Of a stretch of 8,888 nt of DNA, positions 1 to 5,993 are shown piece by piece. The number at the start of each line of letters is the position of its first letter. Position 1 is the stretch's first letter. The position numbers and the translations under genes were made by a program. Under the pieces are notes generated by a model. It did not search any database. It saw nothing but the letters and a program-made list of their open reading frames with translations, and was not told the origin of the DNA. This DNA is from JASFTV01 sp050050615 (GTDB taxonomy: Bacteria > Desulfobacterota > DSM-4660 > Desulfatiglandales > HGW-15): assembly GCA_050050615.1 (NCBI GenBank), contig JASFTV010000131.1, positions 1 through 8,888 of the forward strand, given 5' to 3'.

Positions 1-28
1 TTTCACCTTTTCATTTATTCCAGATCGT

Positions 29-45
29 TGATAGAGGTGCTATCA
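29..45. promoter_or_regulatory. Inverted repeat upstream of the gntR gene, candidate operator
   Basis: TGATAG, a 5-base spacer (AGGTG) and CTATCA form a perfect 6-5-6 inverted repeat of 17 bp, ending 22 bases before the regulator's start codon. FadR-type GntR proteins bind as dimers to short palindromes of about this size and often repress their own gene, so an autoregulatory operator is plausible. I found no second copy before the riboswitch or the methyltransferase genes, which weakens the case. It could also be a small RNA hairpin. Confidence 0.3.
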
Positions 46-67
46 CGTCGGAAGGGCAGACTATGCC

Positions 68-790
68 ATGAACTACAGAATGGTCAAGCGAAGATCGACC
101 GCGGAACTCGTGATGAACGAAATCCTCAACACCATTATGACGGGGGAGTTGAAACCCGGCGATAGGCTGCCGCCAGAGCGGGAATTGACAAAAATGTTCG
201 GCGTCGGTCGATCAACGCTCAGGGAGGCGACCTCGGCGTTGGTCCGAATGGGGTGCTTGGAGGTCATCCAGGGAAAGGGCACCTTTTTGAAAAAGGACTT
301 TGAGCCGGCACGCCCCTTGACAATGAGGTTGAGTGATTTTCAAGCAGCAGCAAATATCTTCGACTTGATAGAGATAAGAGAGATCCTTGAATGTAATGGC
401 GTCATGTTAGCGGCCCGCCGGGCAGATGCCAAGCATATTCACCGGGTCAAAGAGAGTCTTTTGAGAATGAAACAGGCTGCGAATGATGCCCAGAAATTCT
501 TGGAATATGACTTTGATTTCCACATTGCCCTTGCCCGGGCCTCCGGCAATGCGATGATCCATGAAATGATGACGTGGATCGTAAGAAAGGTCCACAAGGA
601 GTATGAGAAGTTCAAACCTAAGGCGTTATTCCAGATGGATAGGGCCGTTTCAACGGCCGAGAAGATCGTATCCTGCGTGGTGACAGGCGAAGAGGAAGAA
701 GCGGCACATCTCATGCGGGATCATCTAAACTTGGTCACCGACGAACTCAAACGGATGATGCCGGACATTAATTGGCACAAGGGTCGGTGA
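68..790 (+). CDS. FadR-type GntR family transcriptional regulator
   Basis: A 240-residue DNA-binding regulator, the normal length for the FadR (FCD) branch of GntR. Residues about 10-75 are the winged helix-turn-helix, with the family signatures LKPGDRLPPEREL and GVGRSTLREA and the wing QGKGTFL. Residues about 95-230 are the all-helical FCD ligand domain, with D148 and H152 in the DFDFHIALARASGN stretch and H219 in MRDHL. FCD domains often bind a metal plus a small carboxylate through one Asp and three His. Here the His expected just before the penultimate helix appears to be A197 (STAEKI where EHRAI is usual), so metal or ligand binding may be altered. The start at 68 follows a GGAAGGGC stretch at 50-57; an internal ATG at 80 lacks an SD. 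It lies about 620 bases before the methyltransferase genes on the same strand and is the natural candidate for their substrate-responsive regulator, but the target is inferred from position only. Confidence 0.93.
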   Translation: MNYRMVKRRSTAELVMNEILNTIMTGELKPGDRLPPERELTKMFGVGRSTLREATSALVRMGCLEVIQGKGTFLKKDFEPARPLTMRLSDFQAAANIFDLIEIREILECNGVMLAARRADAKHIHRVKESLLRMKQAANDAQKFLEYDFDFHIALARASGNAMIHEMMTWIVRKVHKEYEKFKPKALFQMDRAVSTAEKIVSCVVTGEEEEAAHLMRDHLNLVTDELKRMMPDINWHKGR

Positions 791-823
791 TCTGACCACT
801 CTTCCTAAGAACCCCCGTCCTTC

Positions 824-843
824 CCCCGCCCACGAGGGCGGGG
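824..843 (+). terminator. GC-rich hairpin after the gntR gene, possible terminator
   Basis: A perfect 8-bp stem, CCCCGCCC (824-831) with GGGCGGGG (836-843), closes a 4-base ACGA loop 34 bases after the regulator's stop codon. The stem is very stable, but what follows (ATCTTCG) is only weakly T-rich, so it is not a textbook intrinsic terminator. GC-rich hairpins of this kind also occur at ends of IS200/IS605-type elements, and the reverse strand could be read that way. Termination of the gntR transcript is the simplest reading. Confidence 0.45.
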
Positions 844-865
844 ATCTTCGATGGGCGGAGAGAGC

Positions 866-1016
866 AGTCTAAGGCTATGCCTTAGAAAGTGCCTGACCCG
901 CTTTTGGGGCAGTGGCCGCCAAGCCCCCGGTTCACGAAGGAGGCGGTTTAACGTATTGGAAGATGGGGGCTATGCCCCTTCAGTGAAGCCCCGACGTTTG
1001 GTCGAAGAGCTTCACT
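866..1016 (+). other. Hairpin-dense non-coding region, possible structured RNA or IS remnant
   Basis: The stretch between the regulator and the riboswitch has no convincing gene but holds a series of hairpins. H1 at 868-886 is a perfect 8-bp stem, TCTAAGGC/GCCTTAGA, with a TAT loop. A weaker helix pairs 915-920 (GCCGCC) with 942-947 (GGCGGT). H2 at 966-978 is GGGGC/GCCCC, again with a TAT loop. H3 at 983-1015 is a 7-bp stem, GTGAAGC/GCTTCAC, enclosing an internal loop and a 4-bp inner stem, CGAC/GTCG (992-995 with 1001-1004). The 9-mer GGCTATGCC occurs in both H1 and H2. A 77-codon open frame (851-1084) crosses the region, but its product is Arg/Cys-rich, resembles nothing I know and runs into the riboswitch. 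Options are a structured leader of the riboswitch transcript, an independent small RNA, or a decayed IS200/IS605-like end. Confidence 0.4.
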
Positions 1017-1053
1017 TCATCATGGTGCAATGCCCGGAGGCCATAAAACCGGT

Positions 1054-1305
1054 TAATGGAGGTGCTAAGGCCCGTATTAAATAAGAAAACATCCTTTCGT
1101 AGTGAAGATGGTGAAAATCCATCGCTGCCCCGCAACTGTAAGCGGCGATCTCTACCCATTTGATGAATGGGGACGGGGCTCTTCGAGGGAAACTGAACCG
1201 CAGTGATTTTCTTTGAAGAGTGAAATCTGCAATAGGCCACTGATCCATAAGATTGGGAAGGCGCAGAGAGTAAGTTGAGCCGCAAGCCAGGATCCTACCT
1301 CAATC
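1054..1305 (+). ncRNA. Cobalamin (B12) riboswitch aptamer
   Basis: Several diagnostic blocks of the cobalamin aptamer appear in order. A GATGG/CCATC hairpin (1107-1111 with 1119-1123) carries GGTGAAAATCC. The core CCCCGCAACTGTAAGCGG lies at about 1128-1145. GCCACTGA (1236-1243) leads through GATTGGGAAGGCG (1251-1263). GCCAGGAT at 1286-1293 and ACCTC (1297-1301) end the aptamer. The closing helix pairs GAGGT (1059-1063) with ACCTC (1297-1301), extended by a G-U pair inside and, past a mismatch, two more pairs outside. Peripheral stems CCCATT/AATGGG (1155-1160 with 1166-1171) and CTCTTC/GAAGAG (1179-1184 with 1215-1220) make it about 250 nt, longer than a compact example. It lies about 110 bases before the first methyltransferase gene, so it should control the B12-dependent operon itself rather than B12 synthesis or transport. 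The aptamer call is firm; exact ends are approximate. Confidence 0.95.
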
Positions 1306-1306
1306 A

Positions 1307-1339
1307 GGATGTGCCGCCTTCGAGGGCGAGGCAACATCC
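1307..1339 (+). promoter_or_regulatory. Expression-platform hairpin directly after the riboswitch
   Basis: GGATGT (1307-1312) pairs with ACATCC (1334-1339), continued by GCC/GGC (1313-1315 with 1330-1332) and GCC/GGC (1316-1318 with 1325-1327), around a TTCGAG loop. It starts two bases after the aptamer-closing strands. No T-run follows (the next bases are ACATACAAAAG), so it is unlikely to be a simple intrinsic terminator. The 5' bases GGAT can alternatively pair with ATCC at 1292-1295, within a 5-bp hairpin 1292-1296/1306-1310, so this stem and the aptamer end may be mutually exclusive with that fold. Confidence 0.6.
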
Positions 1340-1398
1340 ACATACAAAAGACGATACCCCAAAACATTTTTCCTTTGATGAAATAACCCTATCTTCCT

Positions 1399-1406
1399 AT
1401 TGAGGT
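1399..1406 (+). promoter_or_regulatory. Shine-Dalgarno region of the first methyltransferase gene, complementary to the riboswitch closing strand
   Basis: ATTGAGGT contains the only SD-like stretch (GAGG, 1402-1405) before the ATG at 1412. It is the exact reverse complement of ACCTCAAT at 1297-1304, the 3' strand of the riboswitch closing helix. The same 3' strand pairs with GAGGT at 1059-1063 in the aptamer fold, so the two pairings exclude each other. This fixes the preferred start at 1412 and suggests translational control. Of the 8 pairs, about 4 are expected anyway because the aptamer end is ACCT-rich; the extra CAAT/ATTG part is the informative portion. Confidence 0.5.
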
Positions 1407-1411
1407 CAAAC

Positions 1412-2290
1412 ATGACACATAACCTCATCACCAGGATCGCATCAAAGACCCGGACCGTGGAGATCAGCCGCGATCGACCTACCACCATCATCGGTGAGCG
1501 CATCAATCCGACGGGTCGAAAGAAGCTTTATGACGCCCTCGCAGAGAGGAACTTTGAGCTTGTCCGCCAGGATGCCCTGAATCAGGTGGCCGCAGGTGCA
1601 ACGGTTCTGGATGTGAACGCTGGAATCGATGAGGCGGATGAGCCGACGTTGCTCCAGGAGGTGATGCGTGTGGTCACGGGAGTGACCGACGTGCCTCTGT
1701 GCATTGACACGTCCGATCCAAAAGCGCTTTCGGCGGCCCTCTCCATTTATGAGGGAAAAGCCTTGGTCAATTCGGTCAATGGCGAAGAGCGTTCTCTGAA
1801 GGAGATGCTGCCCTTGGTTAAGGAGCATGGGGCGGCAGTGGTCGGCCTGTGCATGGATGAGGACGGCATTCCAGAGACCCCTGAAAAGCGACTGGCCGTG
1901 GCGGCGAAAATCATTGAGAGGGCCGGCAAGCTGGGCATTGAGCTGTCTGACGTGGTCATTGATCCGTTGGTGTTGACGATAGGCACCGACAGTGTAGCCG
2001 GTTACATCACGCTGGAGACCGCGGCACGGGTGGTGAAGGCGTTCGGCGTTAATATCACCATGGGTGCCAGCAATGTCTCCTTTGGACTGCCGGACCGCCC
2101 CTATGTCAATTCGGCTTTTATGGCCATGGCTATTCAAGCAGGCCTCACCTGTCCCATTACCAACCCGCTTGCGACGGAAATGATGACCGCTATACTCGCC
2201 GCAGACCTGGTTATGGGCAGAGATGAGGACAGCATGCGCTGGATCAAGGCCTATCGTGATCGGCAAAAAGCGGCGCGCAACGAGCCGTAG
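1412..2290 (+). CDS. mtgA: Methyl-corrinoid:tetrahydrofolate methyltransferase (MtgA/AcsE-type, pterin-binding)
   Basis: A 292-residue cytoplasmic enzyme of the dihydropteroate-synthase-like TIM-barrel superfamily, the branch that transfers methyl groups between corrinoid proteins and tetrahydrofolate (MtgA of betaine systems, AcsE of the Wood-Ljungdahl pathway). Family motifs occur in order: GERINPTGRKK (28-38), LDVNAG (66-71), CIDTSDP (97-103), LVNSVNGEE (118-126), IDPLV (183-187) and GASNVSFGLPDR (218-229). D99, N120 and D184 have the same spacing as the pterin-binding D75, N96 and D160 of the Moorella enzyme, and N221 is the likely counterpart of its N199. The ATG at 1412 follows GAGG at a good distance; a TTG at 1400 would add four residues but overlaps the SD. 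As first gene after the B12 riboswitch, and with only one copy for two MttB enzymes, it probably accepts methyl groups from both corrinoid proteins downstream. The choice of MtgA over AcsE rests on neighbours; the family call is firm. Confidence 0.92.
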   Translation: MTHNLITRIASKTRTVEISRDRPTTIIGERINPTGRKKLYDALAERNFELVRQDALNQVAAGATVLDVNAGIDEADEPTLLQEVMRVVTGVTDVPLCIDTSDPKALSAALSIYEGKALVNSVNGEERSLKEMLPLVKEHGAAVVGLCMDEDGIPETPEKRLAVAAKIIERAGKLGIELSDVVIDPLVLTIGTDSVAGYITLETAARVVKAFGVNITMGASNVSFGLPDRPYVNSAFMAMAIQAGLTCPITNPLATEMMTAILAADLVMGRDEDSMRWIKAYRDRQKAARNEP

Positions 2291-2298
2291 AAGTACTT

Positions 2299-2345
2299 CG
2301 GCTAGAGCCGATTTAAGAAAATAATCTTCGAATTTCCGGATTATT
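2299..2345 (+). other. Two intercistronic hairpins between mtgA and the first corrinoid gene
   Basis: The 99-base gap holds a short stem, CGGC-TAGA-GCCG (2299-2310), and a 7-bp stem, AATAATC (2320-2326) with GATTATT (2339-2345). Neither is followed by a T-run, so they do not look like strong terminators. They may act as an mRNA processing or stability element that separates expression of the enzyme from the corrinoid protein, which is usually needed in larger amounts. That role is inferred. Confidence 0.35.
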
Positions 2346-2389
2346 GAGTAGGTAGACACCTAGATCTTTAGAAAGGAGGGTAAGCGAAC

Positions 2390-3031
2390 ATGAGCAACGT
2401 TTTGTCTCTTATCTCCACAGCCATCATGGAGGGAAAGAAGGACGACATTGGGCAACTCACGCAGCAGGCGCTGGATGAAGGCCTCAATGCACCGCAGATC
2501 CTTGACGACGGTTTGATGAAGGCTATGGAAGTTGTGGGCGTTCGCTTCAAGGCGGGGGACATGTTTGTGCCGGAAGTGATGCGCTGTGCCCGGACCATGC
2601 TGAATGCCATGGAGATTCTGGATCCTTTGTTGGCTGAGACGGGGGCAAAGATGGCCGGCAGGGTATTGCTCGGCACTGTGAAGGGCGACTTACACGACAT
2701 CGGCAAGAATCTCGTGGGGATGATGTGTCGGGGTGCGGGTTTTAAAGTCAAAGATCTCGGGATCAATGTGGAACCCGAAACCTTCGTTGAGGCTGTGAAG
2801 GAATTTCAGCCGGATATCGTGGGCATGTCAGCCCTCTTGACAACGACCATGCGTGCCATGGGTGATACGATCAAAGCCTTGGAAGAAGCCGGTGTGCGGG
2901 ACACCGTGAAAATCATGGTCGGAGGCGCCCCGGTGACCCAATCCTTTGCCGACAAGATCGGGGCCAATGGTTATGCCCCTAACGCCCCAGCGGCAGCCGA
3001 TCTGGCCAAGAAATTTCTGGCCGCTGCCTAG
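2390..3031 (+). CDS. mttC: Corrinoid protein 1 (MttC/MtbC-type methyl carrier)
   Basis: A 213-residue methylcobamide-binding protein, the usual length for methylamine-type corrinoid proteins. Residues about 1-85 are the helical cap domain (B12-binding 2) and about 90-210 the Rossmann-like B12-binding domain. The lower axial ligand is H102 in GDLHDIGKN (DxHxxG motif at 100-105), followed by S147-A-L149 and GG at 178-179, which contact the corrinoid tail. It shuttles a methyl group from the partner MttB enzyme, encoded 14 bases downstream, to the folate methyltransferase encoded upstream. The start at 2390 follows a very strong AAAGGAGGG at 2372-2380. Aligned without gaps, it is identical to corrinoid protein 2 at 114 of 213 positions by my hand count (about 54%), so the two are diverged paralogues rather than a recent duplication. 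The mttC symbol is used at family level only. Confidence 0.95.
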   Translation: MSNVLSLISTAIMEGKKDDIGQLTQQALDEGLNAPQILDDGLMKAMEVVGVRFKAGDMFVPEVMRCARTMLNAMEILDPLLAETGAKMAGRVLLGTVKGDLHDIGKNLVGMMCRGAGFKVKDLGINVEPETFVEAVKEFQPDIVGMSALLTTTMRAMGDTIKALEEAGVRDTVKIMVGGAPVTQSFADKIGANGYAPNAPAAADLAKKFLAAA

Positions 3032-3045
3032 AAAGGAGAGTTTTG

Positions 3046-4509
3046 ATGAGAACGAATTACCGAACCCATTCAGGCATACGCTTCAGAACCCTTTCAGACG
3101 ACCAATTGCAGGCCTTATTTGACGGCACCCTTCATGTCATGGAATACACCGGTCTGGACGTATACCACGAAGAGGCCCGGGACATCCTCGCAAAGGCCGG
3201 CGCCTGGGTGGACGGCCTGCGGGTACGCATCCCGTCCTATCTCACGAGACGCTCACTGGAGATGGCTCCGAGGAGTTTTACAGTTTTCGCCCGTGACGGG
3301 AATCCTGATCATGATATTCAGTTCGGGCCCGGATTGGCCTACTTCGGCCCCGGACCGACGCCCCCCAATTTCATTGACGTGGAGACGCTGGAGCGGCGGC
3401 CCTTCGTAAGATCCGATGCGAGCATCGTGGCCAAAGTGGTGGATGCACTCCCTAACATAGACTTCTGCGAATCATTGGGCACTGTTAGCGACGTGCACCC
3501 CGACCTCGCAGCCGCCTACGAGTTTGTCGAGATGTTCCCCAATACCAGCAAACCCATCGTAGCCTGGTCTTATGGCTGGGACGATGGCGAGGATATTCAC
3601 AAGATTGCCATCGCCGAGGCGGGGGGGCAAGACGCCTTTGAAAAAAGGCCCAACTATATCCACTACTGCGAGCCCTTGTCGCCGTTGACAGGGAGTTATG
3701 AGGCCATCGACAAGCTCCTCTTCGCAGCCAGACATCGGGTCCCGGCCGTATTCACGCCCTGTCCACTGGCTGGTGGGACCGCACCCGTCACAGCCGCCGG
3801 CATCATCATCCAAGCAGCCGCCGAATCCTGGATGGGATTGGTGCTTGCCCAGACGATTCAACCCGGCTTGCCCTATTTCATGGGCGGCGTGCTCTCAGTC
3901 ATGGACATGAATGCCATGATCTTGTCCTACGGTGCACCCGAGCTATCTCTGATGATGGCCGGCATTACTGAATTGTCGCATTACGCAGGCCTTCCCCTCT
4001 GGCAGACCGGGGGCTGCACCGATTCCAAGACACTTGACGAACAGGCATCTCTTGAAGGCTCATTATCCTGCTTTTTTTCCGCGTTGACCGGCGGTGATTT
4101 GTGTCATGACGTGGGGTACACGGAAAGCGGGATAACCGGTTCCATTTTGCAGGCCGTCATGATGGACGAGGCCATCGGCTACTCACGACGGATTACCCGA
4201 GGCATTGAGGTCAATGAAGAGACACTGGCCACAGACGTGATTCACAGCGTGGGACCCAATGGCAACTACTTGACCCACAAACACACTCAAAAACATTTCC
4301 AGAAGGAGTTCTGGTTTCCCAATCTGTGTGACCGCCGCAATTACCAGCAATGGAAAGAAAGCGGGGCCAAGTCCATGAGGGACCGGGTCATTGAACGCAC
4401 GAGACAGATCCTCGCAACCCATCAGCCTTCTCCCATCAAACCGGAGACGGAAAGGGCCATCCAGGAGGTCATGGAAGCGGCTGAGGATCGTGTAAAGAAC
4501 AAATCGTAG
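3046..4509 (+). CDS. mttB: MttB-family amine:corrinoid methyltransferase 1 (non-pyrrolysine)
   Basis: A 487-residue member of the trimethylamine methyltransferase (MttB, COG5598) superfamily, close to the normal 460-500 residues. Recognisable blocks are CEPLSPL (208-214), FTPCPLAGGTAPVT (236-249), MGGVLSVMDM (279-288), SYGAPEL (294-300), TGGCTDSKTLDEQA (321-334), CHDVGYTESG (353-362), EVNEETLA (388-395) and SVGPNGNYL (401-409). There is no in-frame amber codon, so it belongs with pyrrolysine-free homologues such as MtgB, MtpB, MtcB and MtyB, which demethylate quaternary amines (glycine betaine, proline betaine, carnitine, gamma-butyrobetaine). It should methylate Co(I) of corrinoid protein 1, encoded immediately upstream. 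The ATG at 3046 sits 5 bases after AAAGGAGAG; a TTG at 3043 would add one residue and is less likely. The substrate cannot be told from the sequence, and mttB is a family symbol. Confidence 0.94.
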   Translation: MRTNYRTHSGIRFRTLSDDQLQALFDGTLHVMEYTGLDVYHEEARDILAKAGAWVDGLRVRIPSYLTRRSLEMAPRSFTVFARDGNPDHDIQFGPGLAYFGPGPTPPNFIDVETLERRPFVRSDASIVAKVVDALPNIDFCESLGTVSDVHPDLAAAYEFVEMFPNTSKPIVAWSYGWDDGEDIHKIAIAEAGGQDAFEKRPNYIHYCEPLSPLTGSYEAIDKLLFAARHRVPAVFTPCPLAGGTAPVTAAGIIIQAAAESWMGLVLAQTIQPGLPYFMGGVLSVMDMNAMILSYGAPELSLMMAGITELSHYAGLPLWQTGGCTDSKTLDEQASLEGSLSCFFSALTGGDLCHDVGYTESGITGSILQAVMMDEAIGYSRRITRGIEVNEETLATDVIHSVGPNGNYLTHKHTQKHFQKEFWFPNLCDRRNYQQWKESGAKSMRDRVIERTRQILATHQPSPIKPETERAIQEVMEAAEDRVKNKS

Positions 4510-4544
4510 ACGACCACTCGGATCGAACTCAAAGGAGACGGACT

Positions 4545-5186
4545 ATGAGCGAAATATTCGAAACCATATCGGCAAATCTCTTGGAGGGAAACGAAGAAAA
4601 AGTTCCCGAACTGGTTCAGAATGCCTTAGACCAAGGATTGACTCCCAGAGATATTCTAGAAAAGGGATTGCTACCGGGCATGGACGAAGTGGGCGCTCGT
4701 TTCGAACGTTGCGAAATGTTCGTGCCAGCCATATTGATTTCAGCCAAAGCTATGCAAAATGGGCTCGATGTCCTTCGGCCCCACCTCGTGGCTACAGGGA
4801 CCAAACCCGTTGGCAAAATTGTCTTGGGAACCGTCAAGGGTGATATACACGACATCGGCAAAAACCTGGTCGGCATGATGTGTGAAGGCGCAGGCTTTGA
4901 AGTCATCAACCTGGGCTTTGATGTAGGGCCGGAAAAGTTTATCGAAGCCATTAAGACGCATCAGCCTGACATTGTTGGCATGTCGGCCATGCTGACCACC
5001 ACCATGCTCGCCATGGGCCATACGATTAAGGCCATCCAAGAAGCGAATCTACGTGACAAAGTCAAGGTTATTATTGGCGGTGCACCTGTGGACTCTGAAA
5101 TCGCCAAGCGGATTGGCGCCGATGGCTATGGGTACAACGCGCCCGTCGGTGTCAGACTTGCCAAACAGCTTGTCGGCGCTGGATAA
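4545..5186 (+). CDS. mttC: Corrinoid protein 2 (MttC/MtbC-type methyl carrier)
   Basis: The second corrinoid carrier, also 213 residues, aligning to the first from end to end without gaps. The axial ligand is H102 in GDIHDIGKN, with S147-A-M149 (a conservative change from SAL) and GG at 178-179. The region from about 92 to 160, around the cobamide, is almost unchanged between the copies, while the N-terminal cap differs most (6 of the first 20 residues identical). That pattern suggests different partner enzymes. An AAAGGAG at 4531-4537 precedes the ATG. The TAA stop overlaps an ATG of the next frame at 5186 by one base (TAATG), which may couple translation to the DUF1638 gene. Its likely methyl donor enzyme is MttB 2, encoded after DUF1638. 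Confidence 0.95.
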   Translation: MSEIFETISANLLEGNEEKVPELVQNALDQGLTPRDILEKGLLPGMDEVGARFERCEMFVPAILISAKAMQNGLDVLRPHLVATGTKPVGKIVLGTVKGDIHDIGKNLVGMMCEGAGFEVINLGFDVGPEKFIEAIKTHQPDIVGMSAMLTTTMLAMGHTIKAIQEANLRDKVKVIIGGAPVDSEIAKRIGADGYGYNAPVGVRLAKQLVGAG

Positions 5187-5218
5187 TGATGGATGTTCGA
5201 CAAATAAAGGGACAAGGG

Positions 5219-5947
5219 ATGTCGGCTCCCCAGAACAGACCGTTGGTCGTCATCGCGTGTAGGGTGTTGCAGGATATGGTAGACGCTCACCTGCCTGACA
5301 GTTCGGCGACGCAGATCACCTTTATGGATTATGGATTACATCGGTTTCCCCGCAACATGGCGCTGACGCTCCAGGATGCAATTAACAGCCTGAGTAAGCC
5401 GAGTCTGATCATCCTAGGTTATGGATTGTGCGGCAATGGATTGGTCGGTCTTGAGTCGGGCGATCATACCTTGCTGGTTCCCCGAGTCGACGATTGCATT
5501 GCCCTTTTGTTGGGATCCTATGAGACCTATATCCGGGAGTTTGAAACAGAGCCCGGGACTTACTACTTGAGCAAAGGTTGGCTCGAGTCCGGTAGCCATC
5601 CTCTCAGTGAATATCAAGAAAACAGGGAAAAATACGGTCAAGAAGATGCCGCCTGGATTATGGATCAGCAATACGGAAACTACAGGCGCTTGGTCCTTGT
5701 GGCCCATACGCAGGCCGATATGGAAAGATACCGCCCTCAGGCTGAAGAGGTGGCCCGCTACTGTGCGCAGTGGGGCATGCGGTTTGAGGAAATCCTAGGG
5801 TCGGATCGTTATGTGCGTCGCCTGATCGAGGTGGCTACTTCGCTCGATAAAGCCGACGATGACTTTGTAGTTATCCCGCCCGGCGGCAGAATTCATCAAG
5901 AACAATTTATGCGACACCAGGTGGTGGGTATAGGGCATGGGAAGTAG
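5219..5947 (+). CDS. DUF1638 family protein, methyltransferase-associated, function unknown
   Basis: I recognise the DUF1638 family, which often accompanies MttB and corrinoid genes; its biochemical role is not known to me. The protein is about 242 residues with no signal peptide or membrane segment, so it is cytoplasmic. Visible family features are VVIACRVLQ near the N-terminus (C14), a glycine-rich ILGYGLCGNG (65-74, C71), PRVDDCIALLLGS (88-100, C93) and TYYLSKGWLESG (114-125). C14, C71 and C93, with possible help from H41, could bind a metal or cofactor; this is inferred. Start choice: ATG 5219 has AAAGGGA at 5207-5213 and places the hydrophobic first strand near the N-terminus, as is usual. 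An ATG at 5186, overlapping the previous stop, or at 5189, would add 10-11 residues and lacks an SD. Its place between corrinoid protein 2 and MttB 2 suggests it serves that cassette, for example in corrinoid handling or activation. Confidence 0.85.
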   Translation: MSAPQNRPLVVIACRVLQDMVDAHLPDSSATQITFMDYGLHRFPRNMALTLQDAINSLSKPSLIILGYGLCGNGLVGLESGDHTLLVPRVDDCIALLLGSYETYIREFETEPGTYYLSKGWLESGSHPLSEYQENREKYGQEDAAWIMDQQYGNYRRLVLVAHTQADMERYRPQAEEVARYCAQWGMRFEEILGSDRYVRRLIEVATSLDKADDDFVVIPPGGRIHQEQFMRHQVVGIGHGK

Positions 5948-5993
5948 TGCCGAGCATGCCGGCCACCCGTCCGTTGAAGAAGGAGAGTGGATC

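Noticed and set aside
851..1084. A 77-codon open frame on the + strand between gntR and the riboswitch.
   Set aside because: Its product is Arg/Cys-rich with no recognisable family, it spans several RNA hairpins and ends inside the riboswitch aptamer, and it has no convincing SD.
1364..1376. T-rich stretch (CATTTTTCCTTT) as the tail of a riboswitch terminator.
   Set aside because: The strong hairpin ends at 1339, about 25 bases earlier, and I see no stem directly before the T-run, so it does not fit an intrinsic terminator.
1442..2359. A 305-codon antisense frame opposite mtgA.
   Set aside because: The + strand frame carries all conserved motifs of a known enzyme family. The antisense product is His/Arg-rich and unlike any family I know, which is typical of a shadow frame.
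3046..4509. Assignment of MttB 1 as a true trimethylamine methyltransferase.
   Set aside because: Trimethylamine MttB enzymes carry pyrrolysine at an in-frame amber codon. None occurs in either mttB here, so only the wider superfamily is supported.
5937..5993. N-terminal extension of MttB 2 from the ATG at 5937.
   Set aside because: The ATG at 5994 has a strong AAGGAG at the right distance. The extra 19 residues overlap the DUF1638 coding end and show no family resemblance.
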